From positions 1 to 64,000 of the forward strand of contig NZ_SSHJ01000022.1 in the NCBI RefSeq assembly GCF_005925345.1: a stretch of DNA of 64,000 nt. Direction: 5' to 3'. The translations under genes and the position numbers were made by a program. The notes beneath the pieces are model-generated. The model did not search any database and was not told the DNA's origin. It saw only the letters and a program-made list of their open reading frames with translations. Within the stretch, counting starts at the first letter, position 1; every line of letters starts with the position of its first letter. Below are positions 1 to 8,195 of the stretch, piece by piece. Source of the DNA: Pedobacter ureilyticus. GTDB taxonomy: Bacteria; Bacteroidota; Bacteroidia; Sphingobacteriales; Sphingobacteriaceae.

Positions 1-140
1 TAATACGACGCTGTAATGGGGTAAAGAAATCCGAGCGATAGGTTTTTATTTACAGCCCGATAAAAATTGTCTTCGGGAACCATCGAATCCAAACTTTGAT
101 GGTAAAAAAGCTGTGGCGTAAGTTGTTACTTCCCTTGCAT
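1..140 (-). pseudogene. IS1182-like transposase, N-terminal fragment with in-frame stop
   Basis: On the minus strand an ATG at 140-138 opens a frame reading MQGK, then TAA, then QLTPQLFYHQSLDSMV and PEDNFYRAVNKNLSLGFLY up to the window edge. The phrases QLFYHQSLDSMVPEDNFYR and LGFLY match the conserved start of IS1182-family transposases, which typically begin MQGK followed by a QLF(Y/T) motif. The TAA is codon 5 in the same frame, so the copy is either inactivated or must start downstream, for example at ATG 83-81. The rest of the element lies outside the window, and no terminal inverted repeat could be identified. Confidence 0.7.
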
Positions 141-232
141 ATACTAAAATACAAACAAATAAATGATAATCAAATATTTAAATAAAACATTATCCACAGA
201 ATGCATTAAAATGTTTTCCGTACTTTAGTGTT

Positions 233-370
233 GTGCAACAAACACAGCAGTTTGGCAAAATGGCGGGTTCAGTGCTAAATTCAACGGCAGTTCTTCGATT
301 GAACTTTTGTACAAAACTGAACATTTGTGCTTCGATTTCCGCCACTTCGCCAAGCTGCAAACCGTTAGCA
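233..370 (+). repeat. attC-like inverted-repeat site upstream of a gene cassette
   Basis: Two 19-bp arms at 248-266 and 339-357 are imperfect inverted repeats (left CAGTTTGGCAAAATGGCGG; the right arm reads the same on the other strand with three changes). Outside the arms lie TTGTGCAAC (231-239) and CTGCAAACCGTTAGC (355-369), comparable to the R'' and R' core boxes of integron attC sites, with GTTAGC as the 3' core. Open frames on both strands here are shadows of this non-coding repeat. Confidence 0.5.
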
Positions 371-419
371 GAAATACTACAAAACGACTCAATTATTAAA
401 AATCTAGATCCAACCAATA

Positions 420-902
420 TTGAACTTTTTGCAAAAAATATTTAGACGAGAAAAGTCAACTATTGACTGGGAACAAATCAAAAATTCTGATTTAGCCTAT
501 CCCAAGCACTCATTCTCTATTTTGAAACTAACTATGCCAAGTGGTCAAATCGGGACAGGCTGGGTAGACAAAGGCTACAAGAAATATGATTATAAAGAAT
601 TTTGCCCTTATAACATTGAAATAGAAATTGACCTAACCGACCCGATAGCAGAAAGTAATGCAGACCTAGATATGGCGACTGTAGAAGATTTTTTTTCTGA
701 AAATCTGAAAAAAAATTGCATTTTCCATCTTGTTTCAAGAGTTGCTACTGAAAAAGGAATGAGCATTATAGCCTATACAGAGTACGAAGAACAAATAAAC
801 ATATTGTTACGAAATATTATTGCGGACAAAAAAAGGCTTGTGACATTTGAGTTTAAAATGACCTATGACCCTAAGTGGAAAAAAACACGTACTATACTCT
901 AG
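420..902 (+). CDS. DUF695-like cassette protein
   Basis: This is a 160-residue cytoplasmic protein without signal peptide or membrane segment. The C-terminal half (CIFHLVSRVATEKGMSIIAYTEY, then VTFEFKMTYDPKWKK) resembles the DUF695 family, whose function is unknown. The frame opens just after a stop at 405-407. The only usable start near the N-terminus is TTG at 420, because the first ATG would remove about 38 residues. It is the sole gene between two attC-like repeats, so it looks like the cargo of a mobile cassette. The DUF695 assignment rests on remembered motif style and is moderate. Confidence 0.6.
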   Translation: MNFLQKIFRREKSTIDWEQIKNSDLAYPKHSFSILKLTMPSGQIGTGWVDKGYKKYDYKEFCPYNIEIEIDLTDPIAESNADLDMATVEDFFSENLKKNCIFHLVSRVATEKGMSIIAYTEYEEQINILLRNIIADKKRLVTFEFKMTYDPKWKKTRTIL

Positions 903-917
903 TAATATCCGTACTTC

Positions 918-1052
918 TGCTAACAGCACGTTTAAGTTAAGCCTAGGGTGAAGTGTAGACACGGAAATTAGATGTTATTTATTTAGACTAGTGGTTTAGG
1001 TTCTGTTGTGCAACTAAAATAGGCTCAACTTAAACCTGCAAAACGTTAACGG
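918..1052 (+). repeat. attC-like inverted-repeat site downstream of the cassette
   Basis: GTTTAAGTTAAGCCTA (930-945) pairs with TAGGCTCAACTTAAAC (1020-1035) with one mismatch over 16 bp. Outside the arms are GCTAAC (919-924) and CTGCAAAACGTTAAC (1036-1050). The latter matches CTGCAAACCGTTAGC of the upstream site in 13 of 15 bases, and TTGTGCAAC (1006-1014) also recurs. The core-arm-loop-arm-core layout is that of an integron attC site. The R' box (GTTAACG) does not fully fit the classical GTTRRRY consensus. Confidence 0.5.
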
Positions 1053-1085
1053 TCAAGCTAAAACGAAACAACGCATAATTTCGAA

Positions 1086-1121
1086 AACAAAAAATCCTCG
1101 ATAAACGAGTTACCGAGGATC
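1086..1121 (-). terminator. Rho-independent terminator of the S9 peptidase gene
   Basis: Perfect 7-bp stem ATCCTCG (1094-1100) with CGAGGAT (1114-1120). Read on the minus strand it is followed by a T-rich run (1084-1093). It lies about 20 bp after the stop of the minus-strand peptidase gene. Confidence 0.75.
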
Positions 1122-1140
1122 AATAGCTAAATTGGGTTAA

Positions 1141-3645
1141 TTAATTCTTTCGCTCTACTTCCCTATCCATTTCGGTCATATTTACGTTGGTAGATTGCGA
1201 AAAATCGCCTAACAAATGATTATTGAAATAATCCGCCAAACGCCAGAACATGTATTCTGTCATATCGCCAAAACCGTGGCGCTGGCCAGGAACCAAAATA
1301 AAATCGAAACGTTTACCCGCTTTAATTAAAGCGTTAGCCACCCTTATACTTCCCGCTGGATGTACATTGTTGTCTACATCGCCATGCATCAGCAATAAAT
1401 GCCCTTTTAGATTTTTTGCCAAATCGGGGTTTTTATCAATCGAATATTTGAAAGAAGTATCGCCTTTTAGCGAAACAATTTCTTTTACGCCATGGTGTTT
1501 TTCGCTCCACCAACGGTTGTAAATGCTATTGTCGTGGTTACCTGCATTTGAAACCGCAACCTTAAAGAAATCTGGATAAACCAACATTGCCGCAGTAGAC
1601 ATGAAACCACCACCAGAGTGGCCAGTAATACCAACTTTATTTGCGTCGATATACGAATATTTATCTGCAAGTTGCTCTATGGTCGCTTTTTTGTCTGCCA
1701 AACCATAATCACGCAAGTTACCATAACCGTATGTGTGGTACCATTTAGATCGGGCCGGATGCCCTCCTCTATTGCCAACGGTAACCACAACATAACCTAA
1801 TTGGGCCAAGCGATCTGTTCTGTCCATACTTTTACCAAAAGATTTGTTTACCGCTTCGGTTTGTGGCCCAGGATAAACATACTCGATAACAGGATATTTT
1901 TTAGTTGCATCAAAATTGAAAGGCTTGTACATTACACCATACAAATCGGTAACACCATCGTCTGCTTTAACTTTAAATGGCTCAGGAAATTTGTAGCCAG
2001 AAGCCATCAATAACGATAAATCAGCAGTTTCCAATTCCATTACTTTCATACCATTGTTATTGTACAAGGTAGATTTTGGAACGGTGTTCACTCTCGAATA
2101 GTTGTCTACAAAGAAACGCCCAGCATCATTCATACTTGCTGCATGGTCAAAATCTCCTGCATTTAACAATTTCAAGCCAGAGCCATCAAAATTTACGCGA
2201 TACAAGTGGTAGTAGTACGGATCTTCTTTGGCTTCTCTACCGTTGGCAGTGAAATAAAGTACCCTAGCCTTTTCATCAATATTAACAATGTCTTCGCAAT
2301 GGAAAGATCCTTTGGTAATTTGATTTTTAAGCTTTCCATTTTCATCAAACAGGTAAAAATGGCCCCAACCATCACGTTCGCTCCAATGAATTAGTTCTTT
2401 GCCACCGTTTACCAAACCCGGGCGCTGCACCTCTACATAAGTATTAAATCGCTCTTCTATTACAGGTTTAATCGTGCCACTTTTTACATCAACTACACAA
2501 ATATCAATACGTTTTAAATCGCGGCTGGTACGGCCCATGTAAAACTTATTGTTGTCTCCTAGCCACAAAGCTGGGCGAAATTCATTATCCCTATCCGAAT
2601 TAAGCGCAGGCTTGCTGTAAGTATTTAAGCTTTGATCTTTAAACGCAGCCACATTTAACTTTTTCCCAGTTTTGGCAGCAAAATCGAACAGCCACACTTC
2701 ATCTTTTGGTGCTTCGGCCTCGCCTGGCATTTGATATTTGTAAGTTTCTAGCGTTGGCCTGCCTGCAGACACGCTGTTGATTACCCAAAGGTCCTTAACT
2801 TTACGACTATCAGAACGTTGGATCACAAAATATTTAGCGTCTGGCGACCACAACACGAAAGCTCTCCTACGTTTCTTGTCGTTTTTAATCACTTCTTCGT
2901 TATTTTCGCCGCTACCATCACTACCAAAAGAATAATACTTTACCCCTTCTTTGGTTAGTTGATGCTCTACAATAGTACTATCTTCTTCGTTTTTCAACGC
3001 TTTTTGATAGTTTGCCTTATCCATCCAGAACAAATTGTAATTACGGGTAAAAACAATTGCAGATGAATCTGGTGCTACTGCTCCCCAATTTGGTTTTGGC
3101 TTAGCTTTTTTGTAGTTTTTAATTTCAGTTAATTTTTGTCCAGCTAATTCATATTGAAACTTGAAGATCTTTTTCTGCATCGAATCTGCAGCTTTTTTGT
3201 CTTTCCTATCAGGTTTTACTTCTTCGATGGTACTTTTAATTTCAAATGTGATGTTTTTTTCATCCTCACTAAATTTCAGGTTTTCAATGGGTAAATGTTG
3301 CCCATCAAAGGGATCACGTATAATTAAGGTAATTTCTGCAGCTAGTTTTTCAGCATCAAAAAGTGCTTTTTTACTTCTAGCAGCTGGATCTACAATGTAC
3401 CAGCTTTTTCCATTTGGTGTTTCATATTCGTACCAAAAACGGTTACTCTGTTTTAGCCAATGCGGATCTACAGCGGTAGAATAGACCATTTTTTTAATTT
3501 TGCTTGGCGAAAACCTTGCCGCTTGTTGGTAATTGGCTTTTTGCGGAACTTGAACAGTTTCTGTTGTTGTAATGGTTTTAATTTGTGCTAAAACATTACT
3601 TGTAGAAAGTAAGCCCAACAAAGAAAAAAAGTAAATTTTCTTCAT
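1141..3645 (-). CDS. Secreted S9 family peptidase (dipeptidyl peptidase IV-like)
   Basis: The 834-residue precursor has a signal peptide (MKKIYFFSLLGLLSTSNVLAQ). The first two thirds form a DPP-IV-type beta-propeller (FVLWSPDAKYFVIQRSDSR, HFYLFDENGK), and the last third is an alpha/beta hydrolase. The triad is visible: Ser about 677 in GHSGGG, Asp about 758 in HGDVDNNVHP and His about 790 in GQRHGFG. Enzymes of this family remove dipeptides, commonly Xaa-Pro, from the N-terminus of oligopeptides in the periplasm. It is transcribed alone, divergent from the deacetylase pair, with a terminator after the stop. Exact substrate preference cannot be read from the sequence. Confidence 0.93.
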   Translation of the reverse strand: MKKIYFFSLLGLLSTSNVLAQIKTITTTETVQVPQKANYQQAARFSPSKIKKMVYSTAVDPHWLKQSNRFWYEYETPNGKSWYIVDPAARSKKALFDAEKLAAEITLIIRDPFDGQHLPIENLKFSEDEKNITFEIKSTIEEVKPDRKDKKAADSMQKKIFKFQYELAGQKLTEIKNYKKAKPKPNWGAVAPDSSAIVFTRNYNLFWMDKANYQKALKNEEDSTIVEHQLTKEGVKYYSFGSDGSGENNEEVIKNDKKRRRAFVLWSPDAKYFVIQRSDSRKVKDLWVINSVSAGRPTLETYKYQMPGEAEAPKDEVWLFDFAAKTGKKLNVAAFKDQSLNTYSKPALNSDRDNEFRPALWLGDNNKFYMGRTSRDLKRIDICVVDVKSGTIKPVIEERFNTYVEVQRPGLVNGGKELIHWSERDGWGHFYLFDENGKLKNQITKGSFHCEDIVNIDEKARVLYFTANGREAKEDPYYYHLYRVNFDGSGLKLLNAGDFDHAASMNDAGRFFVDNYSRVNTVPKSTLYNNNGMKVMELETADLSLLMASGYKFPEPFKVKADDGVTDLYGVMYKPFNFDATKKYPVIEYVYPGPQTEAVNKSFGKSMDRTDRLAQLGYVVVTVGNRGGHPARSKWYHTYGYGNLRDYGLADKKATIEQLADKYSYIDANKVGITGHSGGGFMSTAAMLVYPDFFKVAVSNAGNHDNSIYNRWWSEKHHGVKEIVSLKGDTSFKYSIDKNPDLAKNLKGHLLLMHGDVDNNVHPAGSIRVANALIKAGKRFDFILVPGQRHGFGDMTEYMFWRLADYFNNHLLGDFSQSTNVNMTEMDREVERKN

Positions 3646-3814
3646 TTTTATAAATAGTTAAGGGTGGTTTTAAAGGCGCTAATTTAATTCAAAAATGAAA
3701 TCTACAAGTTGTTTTTTATGTAATAATTGAGTGAGGTTAACAATTGATTTTTAGGCTATCGTACTAAGCGCTAATTATTTTATCAACACTACTATCAATT
3801 ATAAGGTTATTGCT

Positions 3815-3822
3815 TAGTTTTG
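3815..3822 (+). promoter_or_regulatory. Bacteroidota -7 promoter box (TAGTTTTG)
   Basis: TAGTTTTG fits the TAnnTTTG consensus of the Bacteroidota housekeeping sigma factor. Transcription would begin around 3828-3830, which favours the ATG at 3842 over the one at 3833 as start of the downstream gene. A clear -33 TTTG element is not obvious. Confidence 0.5.
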
Positions 3823-3841
3823 CTTCCTTATAATGTACTTA

Positions 3842-4729
3842 ATGAAGAAATTTTTCTTACCTCTAATTGCAATGGCACTTGTTTATGGTGTCGGATGCCA
3901 ATCTAAATCGCAATCTAGTAAAGCAAGCGATGTTAAAGATAGCGTGGAAACTTCTGCGGAAACTGCAACAAGTGAAAATAATACTACGCCTATTGATACC
4001 AAAAATATTAAAATAGCTGATGCCAAAACGATTTTGGCTAGACCGCAAGTACCTATTTTGTGTTACCACCAAGTTCGTAACTGGAGAGCTACAGACGGTG
4101 CAATGGGTAAAGATTATACGGTAGAAATACAAAACTTTAAAGATCAAATGAAGATGTTGTCTGATAGTGGTTATCACACCATTTTACCAGACCAGCTTTA
4201 TGCTTACTTAAACGAGGGCAAACCGCTGCCTAAAAAACCGATCATGTTGACCTTTGATGATACGGTTTTAGATCAATTTACGGTGGTAAACCCAACCTTA
4301 AAAAAATACGGCTACAAGGCGGCTTATTTTATCATGACGGTTTCTATTGGTAAAAAAGGGAAATTTGTAAACTACATGAGTGCAGAGCAGATTAAGCAGC
4401 TTGCGGATGAGGGAAATACCATTGGCAGCCATACCTATGATCATAAAAACTTTAAAAAGTACACAGGTAAAGATTGGGAAGAGCAATTAGATAAGCCGAC
4501 TAAAAAACTGGAAGAAATTACTGGTAAAAAGATCGAATACTTTGCCTATCCATTTGGTTTATGGAATAAGGAAGGCTTTCCGGAGTTAAAGAAAAGGGGC
4601 TTTAAAATGGCATTTGCTTTAGCAGATAAGCGTGATGAAAACGATCCATTGATGTGTGTGAGAAGAATTATTGCTAGCGGACATTGGAGTCCGAAGACTT
4701 TGCATAATAATATTGTAAAGAGTTTTTAA
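3842..4729 (+). CDS. Polysaccharide deacetylase (NodB) lipoprotein, copy 1
   Basis: A 295-residue lipoprotein: the signal peptide ends at the lipobox LVYGVGC (Cys about 19), followed by a Ser/Thr-rich linker. The NodB homology domain starts at PILCYHQVRNW. Metal and catalytic motifs are present: TFDD (about 137-140) and SHTYDH (about 196-201), then the AYPFG segment. NodB/PgaB-type enzymes remove N-acetyl groups from amino-sugar polymers (peptidoglycan, PNAG or chitin-like); the polymer here is unknown. An in-frame ATG at 3833 adds only MYL and sits almost on the predicted transcription start. A close paralogue follows 13 bp downstream. Confidence 0.88.
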   Translation: MKKFFLPLIAMALVYGVGCQSKSQSSKASDVKDSVETSAETATSENNTTPIDTKNIKIADAKTILARPQVPILCYHQVRNWRATDGAMGKDYTVEIQNFKDQMKMLSDSGYHTILPDQLYAYLNEGKPLPKKPIMLTFDDTVLDQFTVVNPTLKKYGYKAAYFIMTVSIGKKGKFVNYMSAEQIKQLADEGNTIGSHTYDHKNFKKYTGKDWEEQLDKPTKKLEEITGKKIEYFAYPFGLWNKEGFPELKKRGFKMAFALADKRDENDPLMCVRRIIASGHWSPKTLHNNIVKSF

Positions 4730-4742
4730 ACACGTTTAAGCT

Positions 4743-5603
4743 GTGAAAAGATTTTTAATTGGGGCATTTTTATGCCCCTTTGTATTTTCTGCTTGTCAGT
4801 CAACTTCTGCAGAAACTGATTCTACTACTTTGGTCACTAACGATACAGCTTTAAAAAAGCAGGTTAAAGCAGATGTGAGCATAAAACCTGCCGACGCTGC
4901 CACAATTTTAACAAAAAAAGAAGTCCCTGTTTTGTGCTATCATCAAATTAGAGAATGGACCGGTAACGATGGAAAAAGAGCTAAAGACGACATCATTTCC
5001 CCTACAAGATTTAAAGAACATGTAAAAATGTTGGCAGATAGCGGTTACCATTCCATTTTGCCAGATCAGTTGTACGATTACTTGGTATATGGGAAAGCTT
5101 TACCAGAAAAACCCATCATGTTTACTTTTGATGATACAGATTTGGATCAATTTACCGTGGCCTATCCAACCTTAAAACAGTACGGTTTTAAAGGAGTGTA
5201 TTTCATTATGACGGTTGCAATCGGTAAAAAAGGTAGAATTGCTTACATGAATGCGCAGCAAATCAAAGAACTTGCTGATAACGGAAATGTAATTGCCAGC
5301 CACACTTACGATCATAAAAATTTCGCAAAATTTACTGACGAAGATTGGAAAACGCAAATAGATGAACCTAATAAAAAACTGGAAAGAATTACCGGAAAAA
5401 AGGTAGAATACTTTGCTTACCCTTACGGAGTTTACAAAGCAAGTTTACTACCAAAACTAAAAGAACATGGTTTTAAGGCAGCTTTTATTCTATCTACCAA
5501 AAGGGATGAAAACTATCCGTTATACACCATCAGAAGAATTATTGATCCAGGAAATTATACTGCTAAAAACTTAATGCACAGCATTAAAAAGAGTTTTAAG
5601 TAA
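4743..5603 (+). CDS. Polysaccharide deacetylase (NodB) lipoprotein, copy 2
   Basis: A 286-residue tandem paralogue of the preceding gene, starting at GTG (4743). It has a lipobox at VFSAC (Cys 18), a short polar linker, then PVLCYHQIREW, TFDD (128-131) and SHTYDH (186-191), so the metal-binding set is intact. Large blocks are shared with copy 1 (SGYHSILPDQLYDYL against SGYHTILPDQLYAYL). The two are probably co-transcribed and arose by duplication. The stop overlaps the convergent elongation-factor gene by 8 bp, with no room for an intrinsic terminator between them. Confidence 0.87.
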   Translation: MKRFLIGAFLCPFVFSACQSTSAETDSTTLVTNDTALKKQVKADVSIKPADAATILTKKEVPVLCYHQIREWTGNDGKRAKDDIISPTRFKEHVKMLADSGYHSILPDQLYDYLVYGKALPEKPIMFTFDDTDLDQFTVAYPTLKQYGFKGVYFIMTVAIGKKGRIAYMNAQQIKELADNGNVIASHTYDHKNFAKFTDEDWKTQIDEPNKKLERITGKKVEYFAYPYGVYKASLLPKLKEHGFKAAFILSTKRDENYPLYTIRRIIDPGNYTAKNLMHSIKKSFK

Positions 5604-6039
5604 TCTCTTTAATTAGATAAGTTTTGCCGTTAAAATCAAACTGTTCTCCACTTGCTTTGCCAATTAGCATTTTACCAATGGGCGAAGCCGCAGAAATAGC
5701 AAAATAAGTTTGGCCCGCTAGCTGTAGTTGGCCTGCGCTAATACTAATATAGAAGTTGCCGTTATTGGTAATTACCAAATTTCCGCTTCTTGCTTTCGCT
5801 GTTTCTGCTACATCAGCGAGTGTTAACAAAACAGATTTTTGTTGCTGTGCATCGGCTAGTAATTGCTTGTTACGGTTAATATCTTGCTGTGCCATTTCTC
5901 GGCCAGTTTCAAACTTATCGCCAGCACTACTCTTTGTATCGTCGTTACTGGCTTCTTGTGCTTGCTGCAACGCCTCGGTTGCTGTAGCTATTCGTTTTTC
6001 AATAAATGCTAAGCACAGCTGATATAGTTGATTTTTCAA
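5596..6039 (-). CDS. GreA/GreB family elongation factor
   Basis: A 147-residue protein starting at TTG (6039). The N-terminal half is a coiled coil with an acidic stretch (SNDDTKSSAGDKFETGREMA) like the tip of Gre factors. The C-terminal half carries the GreA/GreB signature SPIGKMLIGKASGEQFDFNG. Gre factors enter the RNA polymerase secondary channel and stimulate cleavage of backtracked transcripts. This is a divergent paralogue type seen in Bacteroidota rather than canonical GreA (about 158 residues), so its exact role is open. It converges on the deacetylase pair with an 8-bp overlap. Confidence 0.8.
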   Translation of the reverse strand: MKNQLYQLCLAFIEKRIATATEALQQAQEASNDDTKSSAGDKFETGREMAQQDINRNKQLLADAQQQKSVLLTLADVAETAKARSGNLVITNNGNFYISISAGQLQLAGQTYFAISAASPIGKMLIGKASGEQFDFNGKTYLIKEIT

Positions 6040-6128
6040 GTTTTGGTTAACTGGTTAATTGCTGGTTTGGTTAATTGTTAAACTGTTGAGACGCTAACTG
6101 CCAACTGCTCTTTGATAATTGGTTATGG

Positions 6129-6520
6129 TTTTTATTTCCCCGCTGATGTTCGTAGATTTTAACCCGTTGATTTTTGGAGATTTTTTAGCTCTTTGATAAT
6201 TGGTTATTGGTTTTTGTTTCCCCGCTGATGTTCGCAGATTTTAACCCGCTGATCGTTGGAGATTTTCTAGCTCTTTTATAATTGGTTTTTATTTCCCCGC
6301 TGATGTTCACAGATTTTAAATCGCTGATTGTTGGAGATTTTTTAGCTCATTGGTTATTGGTTTTTGTTTCCCCGCTGATGTTCGCAGATTTTAACCCGCT
6401 GATCGTTGGAGATTTTCTAGCTCTTTTATAATTGGTTTTTATTTCCCCGCTGATGTTCGCAGATTTTAACCCGCTGATCGTTGGAGATTTTCTAGCTCTT
6501 TGATAATTGGTTATTGGTTA
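6129..6520. repeat. Tandem array of five ~75-82 bp repeats
   Basis: Units begin at about 6129, 6211, 6286, 6361 and 6436. Each holds TTTCCCCGCTGATGTTCGCA, then GATTTTAACCCGCTGATCGT and GGAGATTTT, separated by TAATTGGTTATTGG spacers. Units two, four and five are nearly identical. The array fills most of the 545-bp gap 6040-6584 between two minus-strand genes, and no open frame of note is present. The last ~60 bp of the gap hold CTAATCCCTAA-type short repeats. Confidence 0.9.
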
Positions 6521-6584
6521 TTGAAATTTGACTACATTATTTCTACTCCTAGCTCCTAATCCCTAACCACTAATCCCTGTCCCC

Positions 6585-7163
6585 TTACTCATCCATCCAT
6601 TTAACCTTATCGCTTATTGGTGTACGTTTGGCTTCTCTTGGCGCTGCATTATGATAGCCCATATAGAACAAACCGTAACATTTTTCAATTTCTTCCAAGC
6701 CCAAGAAATCCCCAAGATGATCTATTAAAGGTGGCGAACTCCAATAAGCACCAACATTTAGAGCTTCTGCTGTTAATGCCATATTTTGTACTGCGCAAGC
6801 TACTGCCGCAATCTCTTCCCAATTGGGCACTTTATCTTCATGAAACTGAATGTTGATTGCAATAATTACATCAGCTTGTGTTGTTTTTTGAGCAAAACTA
6901 TCGAATTTTTTTTGTAGGAACTTCTCCGCAGGAATAACTCTTTTATAAATATTCCCTAACTCCGCTCCTAGTTTTGCCTTAGTCTCTTTTCTAATTACAA
7001 TAAAACGCCAAGGCTCTGTTAATTTATGTGTAGGTGCATAATTAGCGCTTTCCAAAATTTGTTCAATAACATTACGAGGGATTTCCTCTTGCGTGTAGCT
7101 TTCTGGAAAAACACTTCGTCTGCTTTTGATGATTTCCGATAGGATTTCTGCTTTAGTACTCAT
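6585..7163 (-). CDS. Nitroreductase family protein
   Basis: A 192-residue cytoplasmic FMN enzyme of the nitroreductase fold. Visible features are the N-terminal RRSVFPESY motif (FMN phosphate contact), SANYAPTHKLTEPWRF, a central AACAVQNMALTAEALNVGAYWSSP segment and the C-terminal GLFYMGY. Length and pattern resemble the YdjA-like branch. Such enzymes reduce nitro groups or quinones with NAD(P)H; the natural substrate cannot be told. It is a single gene, upstream of the tandem repeats. Confidence 0.88.
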   Translation of the reverse strand: MSTKAEILSEIIKSRRSVFPESYTQEEIPRNVIEQILESANYAPTHKLTEPWRFIVIRKETKAKLGAELGNIYKRVIPAEKFLQKKFDSFAQKTTQADVIIAINIQFHEDKVPNWEEIAAVACAVQNMALTAEALNVGAYWSSPPLIDHLGDFLGLEEIEKCYGLFYMGYHNAAPREAKRTPISDKVKWMDE

Positions 7164-7294
7164 GTTTCAAAAGTAAGGTTTTAGGTAAGATTTTAATGTT
7201 TAGTGTGTGTAAAATTGAAACTTCAAAAATCTTTCATATTTATTTATCGTTTTTCAATAAATATTTATTTATAATTGCATATAATTATCAAAAC

Positions 7295-7846
7295 ATGAGG
7301 AAACAAGAAACCGCTACTTCTGGTAGAATTATAACTGTTATGAATGTGTTATTCTGGATTGTTTTTATCGGGTTATGCTACAAAACTGGAACCATACTTT
7401 TTTCTTTTATAGTTGGCTTGTTGGAAAATTCAATACCTACCGAAAAACTTTATTTAGAGCTAAATCTTTCAGAATTATACAATTTAGGCCTGTTTCATTA
7501 CCTTAATATTGGATTAATCTTGATCATTGTGCCTGCATTGAAAACCTATATGGCCTACTTAGCCATTAAAATTTCAATGAAAATTAATTTAAAAGAGCCT
7601 TTTAGCAAAGCAATTTGTAAATGGGTAGCGCAAATAAGCTATCTCGCATTAACAATAGGGATATTACAAATTTGTGGACAATCTTATTGCAAAGAACTCC
7701 TAAGGCGAGGTTTTTCTTTATCCAACATCTCCGGATATTTCGGTTATGGGGGCGAGTTTCTATTTTTAGCGGGAATTATCTTTATTATTGCACAAGTTTT
7801 TAAAAGAGGACTAGAAATTCAGTCGGAAAACGAACTAACGATATAA
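7295..7846 (+). CDS. DUF2975 membrane protein
   Basis: A 183-residue protein with four predicted membrane helices (VLFWIVFIGLCY, YLNIGLILIIVPAL, ISYLALTIGILQI, GEFLFLAGIIFIIA). The DUF2975 family has unknown function. The start is placed at ATG 7295 (MRKQETATSG), because the longer frame from 7196 would add a Lys/Phe/Tyr-rich stretch lacking family character. It is separated by 2 bp from a small HTH regulator gene; this DUF2975-regulator pairing recurs widely in Bacteroidota and Firmicutes. Confidence 0.8.
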   Translation: MRKQETATSGRIITVMNVLFWIVFIGLCYKTGTILFSFIVGLLENSIPTEKLYLELNLSELYNLGLFHYLNIGLILIIVPALKTYMAYLAIKISMKINLKEPFSKAICKWVAQISYLALTIGILQICGQSYCKELLRRGFSLSNISGYFGYGGEFLFLAGIIFIIAQVFKRGLEIQSENELTI

Positions 7847-7848
7847 TT

Positions 7849-8055
7849 ATGCCCATAGTAGTAAATTTAGATGTAATGATGGCGAAGCGTAAAATGTCGT
7901 TGAATGAACTTTCGCAAAAGGTAGATTTAACACTATCTAACCTTTCTATCTTGAAAACGGGAAAGGCGAAGGCAATACGTTTTAGTACTTTAGAGGCCAT
8001 TTGTAAAGCATTAAATTGCCAACCGGGCGATATTTTAGAATATATAGAAGATTGA
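7849..8055 (+). CDS. Small Cro/C1-type HTH regulator (YozG-like)
   Basis: A 68-residue protein that is essentially one Xre/Cro HTH domain: MMAKRKMSLNELSQKVDLTL, then LSILKTGKAKAIRFSTLEAI and CKALNCQPGDILEY. It begins 2 bp after the DUF2975 gene, so the pair is translationally coupled and the regulator probably controls the membrane partner or its own operon. Very small HTH proteins of this class bind DNA as dimers. The inducing signal is unknown. Confidence 0.88.
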   Translation: MPIVVNLDVMMAKRKMSLNELSQKVDLTLSNLSILKTGKAKAIRFSTLEAICKALNCQPGDILEYIED

Positions 8056-8195
8056 GTTTGCCGCAGATGCACGGATCAAATCTTTGGAAAATTGATAATT
8101 GCAACAACTCTAATTAAGCTAATAACTTTAAACTACGTCATATCATTATACGCTAAAAAGTTAGGTGAAAAAAATCTGCTTACCTGCGGCTAATA

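Noticed and set aside
190..445. Overlapping frames of 70-75 codons on both strands at 190-445
   Set aside because: They lie inside the attC-like inverted repeat and show no protein-like pattern; treated as shadows of structured DNA.
6129..6520. CRISPR array reading of the tandem repeats
   Set aside because: The spacers are also repeated and similar, the period is ~75 bp throughout, and no cas genes are near.
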